The notes beneath the pieces were generated by a model. It did no database searches, was not told where the DNA came from, and saw only the letters and a program-made list of their open reading frames with translations. The position numbers and the translations under genes were made by a program. Shown piece by piece: positions 10,091-18,772 of a stretch of 64,000 bases of DNA. The stretch comes from Micromonospora echinofusca. Its GTDB lineage: Bacteria > Actinomycetota > Actinomycetes > Mycobacteriales > Micromonosporaceae. The stretch is from the NCBI RefSeq assembly GCF_900091445.1, contig NZ_LT607733.1, positions 3,054,501 to 3,118,500 of the forward strand, written 5' to 3'. Position 1 is the first letter of the stretch. Every line of letters begins with the position of its first letter.

Positions 10091-10126
10091 TACTACGAGA
10101 CGTAGTAAATACTACTGCGCGTCGTA
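10091..10126 (-). promoter_or_regulatory. Tandem operator upstream of cydAB
   Basis: A perfect palindrome TACTACG-AGA-CGTAGTA (10091-10107) is followed by a degenerate copy TACTACT-GCG-CGTCGTA (10110-10126), with centres 19 bp apart. The TACTAC/GTAGTA half-sites resemble BlaI/MecI/CopY-family operators, a family known to touch respiratory genes in mycobacteria (recollection, inference). The placement suggests direct repression of cydA. Confidence 0.6.
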
Positions 10127-10267
10127 GAGGATGCGGCAGGGGCGGGGGGCCCGAAGCGACCCGGGACCAATGACCCTGATCACCTCGGCCGGACGGCCCG
10201 CCGACGCGCATCACGTACGCCACCCGCACCACGCGGGCCGCCGCCCGCGTGCGACCATTGCGCGCTG

Positions 10268-11041
10268 ATGGACACCACCCGCCCGACCTGGCAGCCGCCC
10301 CTGATCTGGCGTGCCGCACAGCTGCTCGCCCGCGTCGTCGTCGCGCTCCTGGCCCGCCTCGAGGTCAGCGGCGACGTGCCCGAGGCGCTGCGCCGGGGCC
10401 CGCTGATCCTGGCCGCCAACCACATCAGCCCGTTCGACCCCGTCGTGCTCGCCGCCGCCTGCCGCGCCCGGGGGGTCTCCCCCCGGATCATGGCCACCGG
10501 CGGACTGTTCCGCACCCCCGTCATCGGCGCCGCGATGCGCCGCGCCGGGCACCTGCGTGTCGACCGGGGCACCGCCGCCGTCGGGCGTGCCCTCGACGAC
10601 GCCTCGGCGGCGGTCTCCGGCGGCTCCGTGATCCTGGTCTACCCGGAGGGCCGCATCGGCCTGGACCCCGGCATGTGGCCCGAACGCGGCAAGACCGGCA
10701 CCGCCCGCCTCGCCCTGGCCTGCGGCGCCCCGGTCATCCCCGTCGCCCAGTGGGGCTGCCACGAGGTGGTGCCCTACCGCGCTCCCAAGGGCCTACTGGG
10801 GGGCATCGCCCGTTCCCTGGTGCGCCGTCCCGTCGTGCGGGTGCACTTCGGCGACCCGGTGGACCTCGCCGACCTGACGCCGGCAGCCCCGGGCGCCGCC
10901 CTGCGCGCCACCGACCGGATCATCGACGCCATCACCGATTCGCTGGCGCCGCTGCGGCCCGACGAGCCCGACAGGCCCCGCCACGTCGACCCGGGTCGCC
11001 CGGTCGACACCAGCCGCTCCCAGCGCCGCAGGAGAGCCTGA
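10268..11041 (+). CDS. 1-acyl-sn-glycerol-3-phosphate acyltransferase (PlsC-like)
   Basis: A 257-aa membrane-associated acyltransferase that would transfer an acyl chain to lysophosphatidate in phospholipid synthesis. The HX4D catalytic motif is H52-ISPF-D57 after LAAN, and the second block is YPEGR (E127-R129). Hydrophobic residues 12-30 probably anchor it. The C-terminus is Arg/Pro-rich and variable. It precedes a small membrane-anchored protein and a glycerophosphodiesterase, so this stretch may serve lipid turnover (inference). Confidence 0.88.
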   Translation: MDTTRPTWQPPLIWRAAQLLARVVVALLARLEVSGDVPEALRRGPLILAANHISPFDPVVLAAACRARGVSPRIMATGGLFRTPVIGAAMRRAGHLRVDRGTAAVGRALDDASAAVSGGSVILVYPEGRIGLDPGMWPERGKTGTARLALACGAPVIPVAQWGCHEVVPYRAPKGLLGGIARSLVRRPVVRVHFGDPVDLADLTPAAPGAALRATDRIIDAITDSLAPLRPDEPDRPRHVDPGRPVDTSRSQRRRRA

Positions 11042-11067
11042 TCCCCGGGCGTGGGCACAGTGGCGAG

Positions 11068-11646
11068 GTGATCCGCCTGCGGGTGCCGCTGCTCGTCTTC
11101 GCCCTGCTCGTCCTCGTCTGCGCAGGCGGGTACGCCGCCCTGCGCTCGGCGTACCACGACGCGAAGGACCGCCGGGATCTCAGCGACCTGACCCGCTCCT
11201 CCCCCTGGCCCGCCGAGGAGCTGCTGGTCCCCGACGACCTGCCCCGCTCCGGCGTTGTCGGCTGGCTGGACCGGCTCGGTCTCGACATCGCCTACGACCT
11301 GCGCACCCGCGACGGCCGTGAGGTGCCCGTGGTGTGGCAGCAGCACCAACCGGCCCCCGACGGGTCGCTGGCCGACGGGGTCGACTGCGGCGTCCGGACG
11401 ATCCACGTCTGCACCGACGCCGGCGACGGTCTCACCCTCGTCGTGACCCGGGACACCGACAACAGCGACCCCGCCACCGCGCTGTACCTCTTCGCCGGTG
11501 ACCAGGTGCTCAGCGTCAGCGTGCAAGGGCCGGATCCGGTGACCGTCGACGACCTGCGTGCTCCGCTCACCCGCACCCACCACCCCTCCGACGGCGAGCT
11601 GCTCGCCCTGCTGCGCCGGCCCGGCCACCAGACGGACTGGAGTTGA
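11068..11646 (+). CDS. Membrane-anchored hypothetical protein
   Basis: A 192-aa protein not recognised. One N-terminal transmembrane segment (VPLLVFALLVLVCAGGYAAL) is followed by an extracytoplasmic domain with acidic and hydrophobic alternation and two Cys (VDCGVRTIHVC) that could form a disulfide. The start is GTG 11068, 26 bp after plsC. Only a weak GCGAG ribosome site is visible. Confidence 0.65.
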   Translation: MIRLRVPLLVFALLVLVCAGGYAALRSAYHDAKDRRDLSDLTRSSPWPAEELLVPDDLPRSGVVGWLDRLGLDIAYDLRTRDGREVPVVWQQHQPAPDGSLADGVDCGVRTIHVCTDAGDGLTLVVTRDTDNSDPATALYLFAGDQVLSVSVQGPDPVTVDDLRAPLTRTHHPSDGELLALLRRPGHQTDWS

Positions 11647-11704
11647 CCCGGTCCCGCCGCCGGCCGGTCACGCGCCGGCCACCGCGCCCGGGCATACTCC
11701 CCGC

Positions 11705-12466
11705 GTGAACCACGCCTACCTGGACGGGCCCGCACCGCTGGCGTTCGCCCACCGCGGCGGCGCCGCCGAGGGCGACGAGAACACCGCGGCGGCGTTCGCC
11801 CGGGCGGTCGGGCTCGGCTACCGCTACGTCGAGACCGACGTGCACGGCACCGCCGACGGCGTCGCGGTGGTCTTCCACGACGCCACGCTGAGCCGGGTCA
11901 CCGGCGAGGCGGGGCGCATCGCCGAGCTGCGCTGGGCCGACCTGGCCTCGGTACGCGTCGGCGGCGCCGCCGTGGTCCCCCGCCTCGACGAGGTCCTCGA
12001 CGCCTGGCCGCAGGTGCGGTTCAACATCGACGTCAAGGCCGACGGCGGTGTGGAGGCGACCGTGTCCACCATCGCCCGCGCCGACGCCGGCGACCGGGTG
12101 CTGCTCGCCTCCTTCAGCGACGCGCGGCTGGCCCGGCTGCGCGCCCTGACCCAGGGCCGCGTCGCCAGCAGCCTCGGCATGCGCGAAGTGGCCCGGCTGC
12201 GGATGGCGTCGCTGACCGGCCGGCCGCTGCGCCTGCCCCCGTCGGTGGTCGCCGCGCAGGTGCCGGTGCGCTACGGACGCCTGCCCGTGGTGGACCGCCG
12301 GTTCCTGCGTCACGCCCACCGACTCGGCCTGCACGTGCACGTCTGGACGATCGACGAACCTGCCGAGATGCACGAGTTACTTGATCTTGGAGTGGATGGC
12401 ATCATGACCGATCACGTCGGCGTGCTGCGCGACGTCTACCGCAGCCGCGGCCACTGGGCCGCCTGA
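11705..12466 (+). CDS. Glycerophosphodiester phosphodiesterase
   Basis: A 253-aa GDPD-family TIM barrel that hydrolyses glycerophosphodiesters to glycerol-3-phosphate and an alcohol. The N-terminal catalytic HRG motif (FAHRGG, H16) is followed by EGDENTAAAF, the ETDVHGTADGVAVVFHD block with metal-binding acidic residues and catalytic His, and the C-terminal VHVWTIDEPAEM and GVDGIMTDH. No signal peptide, so intracellular. GTG start at 11705. It lies 18 bp before the MFS gene and the pair may be co-transcribed. Confidence 0.92.
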   Translation: MNHAYLDGPAPLAFAHRGGAAEGDENTAAAFARAVGLGYRYVETDVHGTADGVAVVFHDATLSRVTGEAGRIAELRWADLASVRVGGAAVVPRLDEVLDAWPQVRFNIDVKADGGVEATVSTIARADAGDRVLLASFSDARLARLRALTQGRVASSLGMREVARLRMASLTGRPLRLPPSVVAAQVPVRYGRLPVVDRRFLRHAHRLGLHVHVWTIDEPAEMHELLDLGVDGIMTDHVGVLRDVYRSRGHWAA

Positions 12467-12484
12467 CCCGTTCGAAGGACCCCG

Positions 12485-13873
12485 ATGGCCGAGACCGTCA
12501 CCCCCGCGGTGGACGACACCCCCGCCCCGACGAGCACCCGCCGCGAACGCAGCGGCTGGTACTTCTACGACTGGGCGATGTCCGCCTTCTCCACCACCGT
12601 GATCACCGTGTTCCTCGGCCCGTTCCTGACCACCGTCACGAAACTCGCCGCCGGCTGCGAACTGGGCGCGGACGATTGCACCGGCCACGTCTACCCGCTG
12701 GGCATCAAGGTCGCCGCCGGCTCGTACTTTCCGTACCTGGTGTCGCTGTCGGTGTTCCTCACCGTGTTCGCCCTGCCGGTCGTCGGCGCGATCGCCGACC
12801 GGTCGGCGCACAAGAAGCGGCTGCTCGCCGCCGCCGCGTTCACCGGCGCCGCCGCCACCGTCGGCATGCTCTTCGTCACCGGCGACCGGTACCTGCTCGG
12901 CGGCGCGCTGTTCATGATCGCCAACATCGCCTTCGGCGCCGGGGTGGTGGTCTACAACTCCTTCCTGCCGCAGCTCGGCGGCCCCGACGACCGCGACGGC
13001 ATCTCCAGCCGCGGCTGGGCGCTGGGCTACCTGGGCGGCGGCCTGCTGCTGGCGCTCAACCTCGTCGCGGTCAGCATGCTCGGCGAGGAGGGCAACCACC
13101 AGCGCACCCTCGACCTGGCCCGCTGGTCGATCGTGTCCGCCGGGCTGTGGTGGGCGGTGTTCACCCTGATCCCGCTGCGCTGGCTGCGCGAGCACCCCAC
13201 CGCCGCCGCGCTGGCCGGCGGCAACCCGGTCACCGACGGGTTCCGGCAGCTCGGCCGCACCCTGCGCGAGATCAAGGCGTACCCGCTGACGCTGTTCTTC
13301 CTGCTGGCGTTCCTGGTCTACAACGACGGCATCCAGACCGTCATCGCCCTGGCCAGCCAGTACGGCACCGAGGAGCTCAAGCTCGGGCAGAGCACCCTGA
13401 TCGTCACCATCCTGCTGGTGCAGTTCCTCGCCTTCGGCGGCGCGCTGCTGCTCGGCGCCCTCGCCAAGCGCATCGGCGCCTGGAAGACCGTGCTGATCAG
13501 CCTGGTGCTGTGGACCGGGGTGATCCTCGGCGCGTTCCGGCTGCCCGCCGAGGCGCCGCTGCCGTTCATGATCCTCGGTGCCGCCATCGGCCTGGTGCTC
13601 GGCGGCAGCCAGGCCCTGAGCCGGTCGCTGTTCAGCCAGCTCATCCCCGCCGGCAAGGAGGGCGAGTACTACGGCTTCTACGAGATCAGCGACAAGGGCA
13701 CCAGCTGGCTCGGGCCGCTGGCGTTCGGCATCGTGTTCCAGCTCACCAACTCCTACCGGGTGGGCCTGGTGTCCCTGCTGATCTTCTTCGTCGTCGGGTT
13801 CCTGCTGCTGCTGGCCGTGCCGATGCGCCGGGCGATCCTCGCCGCCGGCAACACCCCGCCCCGGGTGCTCTGA
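12485..13873 (+). CDS. MFS transporter, UMF1/Atg22-like family
   Basis: A 462-aa polytopic membrane protein of the UMF1 (Atg22-like) branch of the major facilitator superfamily, with about 12 hydrophobic segments. Family landmarks are the N-terminal WYFYDWAMSAFSTTVITVFLGP, the loop motif GAIADRSAHKKR, ISSRGWALGYLGGGLLL and the late GLVLGGSQALSRSLFSQLIP. Substrates of bacterial UMF1 proteins are mostly unknown; nutrient efflux or uptake is possible. The ATG at 12485 follows AAGGACC. Confidence 0.9.
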   Translation: MAETVTPAVDDTPAPTSTRRERSGWYFYDWAMSAFSTTVITVFLGPFLTTVTKLAAGCELGADDCTGHVYPLGIKVAAGSYFPYLVSLSVFLTVFALPVVGAIADRSAHKKRLLAAAAFTGAAATVGMLFVTGDRYLLGGALFMIANIAFGAGVVVYNSFLPQLGGPDDRDGISSRGWALGYLGGGLLLALNLVAVSMLGEEGNHQRTLDLARWSIVSAGLWWAVFTLIPLRWLREHPTAAALAGGNPVTDGFRQLGRTLREIKAYPLTLFFLLAFLVYNDGIQTVIALASQYGTEELKLGQSTLIVTILLVQFLAFGGALLLGALAKRIGAWKTVLISLVLWTGVILGAFRLPAEAPLPFMILGAAIGLVLGGSQALSRSLFSQLIPAGKEGEYYGFYEISDKGTSWLGPLAFGIVFQLTNSYRVGLVSLLIFFVVGFLLLLAVPMRRAILAAGNTPPRVL

Positions 13874-13933
13874 GGCCCGCGCCCGTCCGCGCCGGCCGGA
13901 TCGGGGGACGTCGATCGGCTAGGCTGCCCGACC

Positions 13934-14644
13934 GTGACCCACCACGCCGCCGCCCCGACCTGCCTGGCGCGCCCGCCGCTGGGCCCCGACGACTCCCCCG
14001 CCGGGTGCGCCGCGGCGCGGGGCGTGGACGGGCGCCCGCTGCACGCCGCGGCGTTGAAGTTCTTCTGGGGGCCCATGGACTGCGGCAAGTCCACGATGGC
14101 GTTGCAGATGAACCACAACCACTCCCGGCAGGGCCGCCGCGGCCTCGTCACCACCCGCATCGACCGCTCGCTCGGCCCGCAGGTCACCACCCGCATCGGC
14201 CTGGCCCACGAGGCCGTCGAGGTCACCGACGAGCTGGACCTGCGTACGCTGGTGCGCGACACCTGGGCCGAGGGCGTACGCGTCGACTACCTGATCTGCG
14301 ACGAGGCGTCGTTCTACAACCTGGAGCACATCGAGCAGATGGCCGAGCTGGTCGACAGCTACGACGTCGACGTGTACGCGTTCGGGCTGGCCACCGACTT
14401 CCGCTCGTGCCTGTTCCCCGCCGCGCAACGGCTGTTCGAGCTCGCCGACGAGGTCGCCCGCATCCAGGTCGAGGTGCTCTGCTGGTGCGGCCGTGAAGGG
14501 CTGCTCAACGCCCGGGTGGTCGACGGCCGGGTGGTCCGTGAGGGCCTGCAGGTCGTCATCGGCGACACCGTGGACAGCGCCGAGGTGCGCTACCAGGTGC
14601 TCTGCCGCCGGCACTACCGCGCGGGCGAGCTCGGGCCCCGCTGA
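13934..14644 (+). CDS. tdk: Thymidine kinase
   Basis: A 236-aa type II thymidine kinase that phosphorylates thymidine with ATP in the nucleotide salvage pathway. P-loop GPMDCGKS lies at 46-53, the lid region GLVTTRIDRSLG follows, then the DEASF Walker-B-like motif, and zinc-ligand cysteines (CWCG and the later CRRHY). The N-terminal 40 residues before LKFFWG are unusual, so a downstream start is possible, but no better start codon with a ribosome site is visible. GTG start. It converges with the next gene at a 3-bp gap. Confidence 0.9.
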   Translation: MTHHAAAPTCLARPPLGPDDSPAGCAAARGVDGRPLHAAALKFFWGPMDCGKSTMALQMNHNHSRQGRRGLVTTRIDRSLGPQVTTRIGLAHEAVEVTDELDLRTLVRDTWAEGVRVDYLICDEASFYNLEHIEQMAELVDSYDVDVYAFGLATDFRSCLFPAAQRLFELADEVARIQVEVLCWCGREGLLNARVVDGRVVREGLQVVIGDTVDSAEVRYQVLCRRHYRAGELGPR

Positions 14645-14647
14645 CGC

Positions 14648-15106
14648 TCAGTACGGGTCGCCGCACACCCGCCAGTCGCCGTCCTCGCGTACGACCGACA
14701 GCTTGCGCTCCTCGGTGAGACCGCTGTCGCGGGTCAGGCGCACCGTCACCGTGCCGCGCGGGCGCCCACCGCGGGTCGCCACCGACACGTCGACGATCTC
14801 GTAGCCCTTGACCACCGGCGGCGTACGCAGCCAGCTGGTGAACCCGATCGGGCTCCACCGGCTGCGCGCGTCGGCGCAGAGCCGGTCGTACGCGCCGTCG
14901 GTGTCGCCCGCCGCCACCGACCGCAGGAATCCGTCGGCGGTCTCCCGCACCGGGCCGCTGGCCTGCGTGACCACCTGCACGTTCCAGGCGCCCAGCCCCG
15001 CCACCCCGACGCAGCACAGCAGCACGGTCACGCCCGCGAACACCAACCCGGTACGCACCGGGCGACGCCGCCGGGCCGGCCGGTTCCACGGCTGCTCAGC
15101 GCCCAC
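14648..15106 (-). CDS. Membrane-anchored hypothetical protein (DUF4878-like)
   Basis: A 152-aa protein with a basic N-terminus (RPARRRRPVRT) and a single transmembrane segment (GLVFAGVTVLLCCVGVAGLGAW). The extracytoplasmic part has the NTF2-like pattern of small actinobacterial lipoprotein-like proteins (ETADGFLRSVAAGDTDGAYDRLC ... YEIVDVSV ... WRVCGDPY), with two cysteines that may pair. Function unknown. GTG start. Confidence 0.75.
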   Translation of the reverse strand: MGAEQPWNRPARRRRPVRTGLVFAGVTVLLCCVGVAGLGAWNVQVVTQASGPVRETADGFLRSVAAGDTDGAYDRLCADARSRWSPIGFTSWLRTPPVVKGYEIVDVSVATRGGRPRGTVTVRLTRDSGLTEERKLSVVREDGDWRVCGDPY

Positions 15107-15176
15107 CCGTCGACCGTAGAGAACCGGTGGCCCCGCCCGCAGGAAAGTCGGCCCGCTCGCCGGCGCCGCCGCCTGG

Positions 15177-15824
15177 TCACGCCTCGATGAGCCCGGCCCG
15201 GATGGCGTAGCGGGTCAGCTCCAGCCGGTCCCTGAGGCCGAGCTTCTGCAACAGGTTGGCCCGGTGCCGTTCGACGGTCTTGACGCTGATGAACAGCAGA
15301 CGGGCGATCTCCTTGGAGGAGTGCCCCTCGGCGACGAGCTTGAGGATCTCCTCCTCGCGTTCGGTGATGGTCCTGGCCGGCAGGCTCTCGCCCCGGGCGC
15401 TGCGCTCCAGGTAGGTGCGGATGAGGGCGTTGATGGCACCGGGATACAGGAACGGCTCGTCGCGTACGGCGGCGCGGCACGCCTCCACCAGGTCGCGGTC
15501 GGCCACGGACTTGAGCACGTAGCCGTTCGCGCCGACCTTGAGGGCCTCGAAGAAGTACTGCTCGTTGTCGTACATCGTCAGGATGAGGATGCGCAGGCCC
15601 GGCTGCTGTCGCGACAGCTCCCGGGCGGCCTGCAGACCGGTCAGCCGGGGCATGGCGATGTCGAGGATCGCCAGGTCGGGCCGCTCGCTGTGGGCCAGGG
15701 CGATGGCCTCCGCGCCGTCGCCGGCCTCGGCCACGACCGTCAGGTCCGGCTCGCTGTCGAGGATGAGGCGTACGCCCCGACGCACCAGGGCGTGGTCGTC
15801 GGCGAGCAGGATGCGGGTGGTCAC
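15177..15824 (-). CDS. NarL/LuxR-type response regulator
   Basis: A 215-aa two-component response regulator. The receiver domain (1-120) has acidic D9-D10 and phospho-acceptor D55 in LAILDIAMP. The LuxR HTH (about 150-213) carries TEREEEILKLVAEGHSSKEIARLLFISVKTVERHRANLLQKLG. It overlaps the upstream histidine kinase gene by 4 bp (ATGA), so the two are translationally coupled partners. Confidence 0.94.
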   Translation of the reverse strand: MTTRILLADDHALVRRGVRLILDSEPDLTVVAEAGDGAEAIALAHSERPDLAILDIAMPRLTGLQAARELSRQQPGLRILILTMYDNEQYFFEALKVGANGYVLKSVADRDLVEACRAAVRDEPFLYPGAINALIRTYLERSARGESLPARTITEREEEILKLVAEGHSSKEIARLLFISVKTVERHRANLLQKLGLRDRLELTRYAIRAGLIEA

Positions 15825-16777
15825 GACCGGTGCTCCCGGCCGCCGAGGGGCACCCGCAGCCGCACCTCGGTGCCGCCGTCGGGGCCGGGCGCCACGCTGA
15901 GCTGGGCGCCGATGAGCAGGGCGCGCTCGCGCATGCCCCGTACGCCGGCACCCTCGGCGGCGTCGCCGACGCCCCGGCCGTCGTCGCGGACGCGCAGCTG
16001 CACGTGGCCCGGCTGACGGGCCAGCGACAGCTCGACGGTGGTGGCCCGGGCGTGGCGCACGGTGTTGGTCAGGGCCTCCTGCGCCACCCGGTAGATCACC
16101 AGCTCGGCCTCGCCGTCGAGGGCGGGCAGGTCCGCGTCGAGGTGCTGGCGCACGGACAGGTCCGTGTGGCCGGTGACCTCCGTGACGAGGGCCTTCAGGG
16201 CACTGGTCAGGCCGAGTTCCTCCAGTACGCCGGGGCGCAGCCGGCGCGCGATGCGGCGGATCTCGTCGAGGCTGTCGCGGGTGGTCTCCTGCACCTGGGC
16301 GAGCTGGGCGCGGACCGGTTCGGGCGCGTGCCGGGCGACCTGCTTGAGTTCGAGCAGGACCGCGGTCAGCGTCTGACCGACCTCGTCGTGCAGTTCCTGG
16401 GCGACGCGGCGGCGCTCGGCCTCCTGGGCGGACAGGGCGCTGGCGGCGCTGGTGGCCCGCTCCGCCTCCAACCGGTCGATCATCGCGTTGAAGGCGCGGA
16501 TCAGGTCCGCGATGCCGGCCTGCCCGGCCGGCACCGGGCGGGGCTCGGGCTGAAGCAGGTCGAGCGTGGTCATGGCCCGGGTCAGCCGGTGCAGCGGCGC
16601 GAGGCCGACGCGCAGCAGCGCGGCGTTGGCCACCAGCATCGCGGCCAGGCCCACGGTCAGGACCACCGCCTCGGTGAGCAGGACGGGGGTGGACACCGTG
16701 ACCGGGCCGAGCAGCAGCAACGTGGCGGCGACGAGCACGGCGGCGTTGAGCAGGAAGATCCGCCAGAACAGCGACAC
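15821..16777 (-). CDS. Sensor histidine kinase (HisKA_3 family)
   Basis: A 318-aa membrane sensor kinase of the NarX/DesK type. Two N-terminal transmembrane segments (about 5-25 and 34-55) are separated by a very short external loop, so it probably senses the membrane or an intramembrane signal. A HAMP-like linker (about 56-108) leads to the HisKA_3 dimerisation helix with phospho-acceptor H130 in AQELHDEVGQTL, and the HATPase domain carries N-box EALTNTVRHA and DDGRGVG. I start at GTG 16777 after GAGGAGAGGAG. It pairs with the overlapping response regulator. Confidence 0.92.
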   Translation of the reverse strand: MSLFWRIFLLNAAVLVAATLLLLGPVTVSTPVLLTEAVVLTVGLAAMLVANAALLRVGLAPLHRLTRAMTTLDLLQPEPRPVPAGQAGIADLIRAFNAMIDRLEAERATSAASALSAQEAERRRVAQELHDEVGQTLTAVLLELKQVARHAPEPVRAQLAQVQETTRDSLDEIRRIARRLRPGVLEELGLTSALKALVTEVTGHTDLSVRQHLDADLPALDGEAELVIYRVAQEALTNTVRHARATTVELSLARQPGHVQLRVRDDGRGVGDAAEGAGVRGMRERALLIGAQLSVAPGPDGGTEVRLRVPLGGREHRS

Positions 16778-17044
16778 GGCGGCTCCTCTCCTCGCGGCCC
16801 GTCCCTGACGCCGGGCGGCGTCGGCGGTTTCCCGCGGCTCGTCACGCCACCCACGGGCCCGCCCCGCGGCGGTGATCACCCTCATCATCCTCAGCCTGTC
16901 GGCCGGGGCGCGTGCGGTAAATGCGTGCCCGCACCCATTATCCGTCGCGCCACCGCCGGCAGGACCGCCGGCAGGGACCTGCCAGCACGGCAAATGGGTG
17001 TCAGCCCCGATGTCGACCCGCCCGGCGGCGATGACCATGAACGT

Positions 17045-17074
17045 GAGCCCGGGGCCCGGAGCAGCCCCGGGCTC
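17045..17074. terminator. Strong GC hairpin in 432-bp non-coding stretch
   Basis: Perfect 11-bp arms GAGCCCGGGGC (17045-17055) and GCCCCGGGCTC (17064-17074) with an 8-nt loop. It lies about 135 bp upstream of the KhtT-like gene in the non-coding stretch 16778-17209, where I see no other gene, known riboswitch core or repeat. It could be a leader attenuator for the KhtT-like gene or a structured region between divergent promoters. No T-tract follows. Confidence 0.5.
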
Positions 17075-17209
17075 CACTTCCCCTGCCCGGCTCCCGCTAC
17101 CGCATCGTCACCATGATCATGACCGCGCCGATCGCCCGGGTGTCCCTGTGGCCGCGCTGATTCGCCGCGTAGCCGCCGTCGCGTTGTGCGACCCGACAGG
17201 AGGAGAGAG

Positions 17210-17695
17210 ATGCAGATAGAACGAGTGCCGCTGCCCGGCGTCGGCGTCGGCTACACCGTGCACACCGAGCAAGGCCAGGTGCTCGGGATCGTCTGCCACC
17301 GTGGCGGCCGACGCGACGTCGTCGTCTACGCGCCCGGCGACCCGGACACCGTGGAACGGTCCGTGACCCTGAGCCCGGCGGAGGCGCAGGAGGTGGCGGA
17401 GCTGCTGCACCCGATCGCCACCGTCGACCACGTCACCCACCTGCAGCGGCACCGGGAGGCGATCAGCGTCGCCGAGCTGCCCGTCACGGCCGCGTCGCCC
17501 TACGACGGGCGGACCCTGGCCGAGGCCGTCGCGCGTACCCACGGGGTCAGCGTCATCGCCGTCGTGCGCGACGGGCGGACGACCACCGCTCCGGGGCTCG
17601 GGCACGTCCTCGTCCACGGCGACGTCCTGGTCGTCGCCGGGGCCCAGCCGAGCATCGGCGCGCTGAGCCGCGCGCTGGTCCACGCCGAGCTGTAG
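17210..17695 (+). CDS. KhtT-like TrkA-C regulatory subunit of cation/proton antiporter
   Basis: A 161-aa cytosolic protein. The N-terminal domain (about 1-75) recalls KhtT/YhaT proteins (RVPLPGVGVGYTVHTEQGQVLGIVCHRGGRRDVVVY), and the C-terminal RCK_C/TrkA_C domain (about 85-160) contains VAELPVTAASPYDGRTLAEA and VLVHGDVLVVAGAQPSIG. Such proteins gate a CPA2 K+/H+ antiporter (KhtU), whose gene normally follows; here none does, so it is an orphan. ATG 17210 follows GGAGGAGAGAG, a textbook ribosome site. TrkA-C domains in related proteins bind cyclic di-AMP or other nucleotides (established for the family). Confidence 0.82.
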   Translation: MQIERVPLPGVGVGYTVHTEQGQVLGIVCHRGGRRDVVVYAPGDPDTVERSVTLSPAEAQEVAELLHPIATVDHVTHLQRHREAISVAELPVTAASPYDGRTLAEAVARTHGVSVIAVVRDGRTTTAPGLGHVLVHGDVLVVAGAQPSIGALSRALVHAEL

Positions 17696-17726
17696 GCCGC
17701 GAGCAACCGACGCGGGGCCGGGCGCC

Positions 17727-18725
17727 TCAGCCGCGGCGGCGGGCTCGGGCCGCCCAGATGGCGTACGCGGGGTCGCGGTCGAGGTTGTGCCGGTCGCGGT
17801 CGTAGCGGCGGGTGGTGCGCGGGTCGGCGTGGCCCATCGCGTCCTGCACGTCCTCCAGGGGCACCCCCTCGGCGCGGGCGGTGGTGGCGAACGCGTGCCG
17901 CAGCGAGTGCGGCGACAGCCTCGCCCACGCCGCGATGCCGGCCGAGCGGGCCAGCCGGCGCACCAGCCGGAACATGGCGTGCCGGTCCAGCCGGGCCCCG
18001 CTGGCGGTGACCAGCAGCGGACCCGTTAGCTCGTGCACCGCCACGCCCTGCGCGGCGGCCCGCTGGGCCAGGTACGCGTCGAGGGCGTACGCGGTGCCGG
18101 GGGTCAGGGCGCGCCGGCGCAACTTGCCGCCCTTGCCGACGAACCGCACGCTGCGGTGGCCTCGCTCCGCGCCGAGGTCGGCCAGGTCGAGCGAGACCAG
18201 CTCGCCCACCCGCAGCCCGAGGTCGGCCAGCAACGCGACCGCCGCCCGGTTGCGGGCGGCGGTCGGCCCGGTGTCGGCCTCGGCGGCGGCGAGCAGCGCG
18301 TCGACCTCCTCGGGGGTGAGGCCGACCGTCGCGGAGTGGTCCCGGTCGATGCGGGGGCGGTCGGCCCCGGCGACCGGGTTGGCCTCGACGGCGCGCAGCT
18401 TGACCAGGAAGTCGTACCAACTCGACAGGGCCGAGAGCCGGCGGGCGACGGTGGCCGGGGTCAGCGGCTTGCCGGTACGCGCGCCGAGGGTGGCCTCCAG
18501 GGCCCGGGCGTACTCGTTGACGTGCAGGAAGTTCGCGTGCAGCGGGTCCAGCTCGCGGGCGGCGCACCAGGCGAGCCAGCCGGCGACGTCGCGCCGGTAC
18601 GCGTCGCGGGTGTGCTCGGACAGCCGCCGGTTGCGCAGCCACGCCTCGGTGAAGTCGACGGGTCCCCCGGGCAGGGCCAGCGGGGTGGGCCGGCTTGGCC
18701 GCGCCGGAGCGTTCGGGGAGAACAT
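17727..18725 (-). CDS. Tyrosine recombinase/integrase
   Basis: A 332-aa tyrosine recombinase, distinct from the one at the left edge. A core-binding domain (about 22-115) precedes the catalytic domain, with catalytic residues R172 (LGLRVGELVSL), K198 (VGKGGK), H273/R276 (HSLRH), H299 (MGHAD) and nucleophile Y308 (RRYDR). Start chosen at ATG 18725; upstream in-frame sequence overlaps the ABC-F gene. The start codon is within a 6-11-6 inverted repeat. No attachment-site duplication or phage genes are nearby, so it appears to be a resident chromosomal recombinase. Confidence 0.9.
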   Translation of the reverse strand: MFSPNAPARPSRPTPLALPGGPVDFTEAWLRNRRLSEHTRDAYRRDVAGWLAWCAARELDPLHANFLHVNEYARALEATLGARTGKPLTPATVARRLSALSSWYDFLVKLRAVEANPVAGADRPRIDRDHSATVGLTPEEVDALLAAAEADTGPTAARNRAAVALLADLGLRVGELVSLDLADLGAERGHRSVRFVGKGGKLRRRALTPGTAYALDAYLAQRAAAQGVAVHELTGPLLVTASGARLDRHAMFRLVRRLARSAGIAAWARLSPHSLRHAFATTARAEGVPLEDVQDAMGHADPRTTRRYDRDRHNLDRDPAYAIWAARARRRG

Positions 18726-18740
18726 GTGAAAAAGGTTCTC
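18718..18740. promoter_or_regulatory. Inverted repeat over recombinase start
   Basis: GAGAAC (18718-18723) and GTTCTC (18735-18740) flank an 11-nt A/T-richer spacer and cover the ATG of the recombinase. It may be an autoregulatory or recombinase-binding site; the chance of a random 6-bp pair is not negligible. Confidence 0.3.
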
Positions 18741-18772
18741 AGCTTCGGGTCGGGAACGACAGGAGGCGCGCC

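Noticed and set aside
16890..17209. Cyclic di-AMP (ydaO) riboswitch ahead of the KhtT-like gene
   Set aside because: I could not find the conserved core segments; only one strong GC hairpin is present.
18718..18740. SOS/LexA box at the second tyrosine recombinase start
   Set aside because: The spacing is 11 nt rather than the 4 nt of actinobacterial LexA sites (TCGAAC-N4-GTTCGA) and the half-sites differ.
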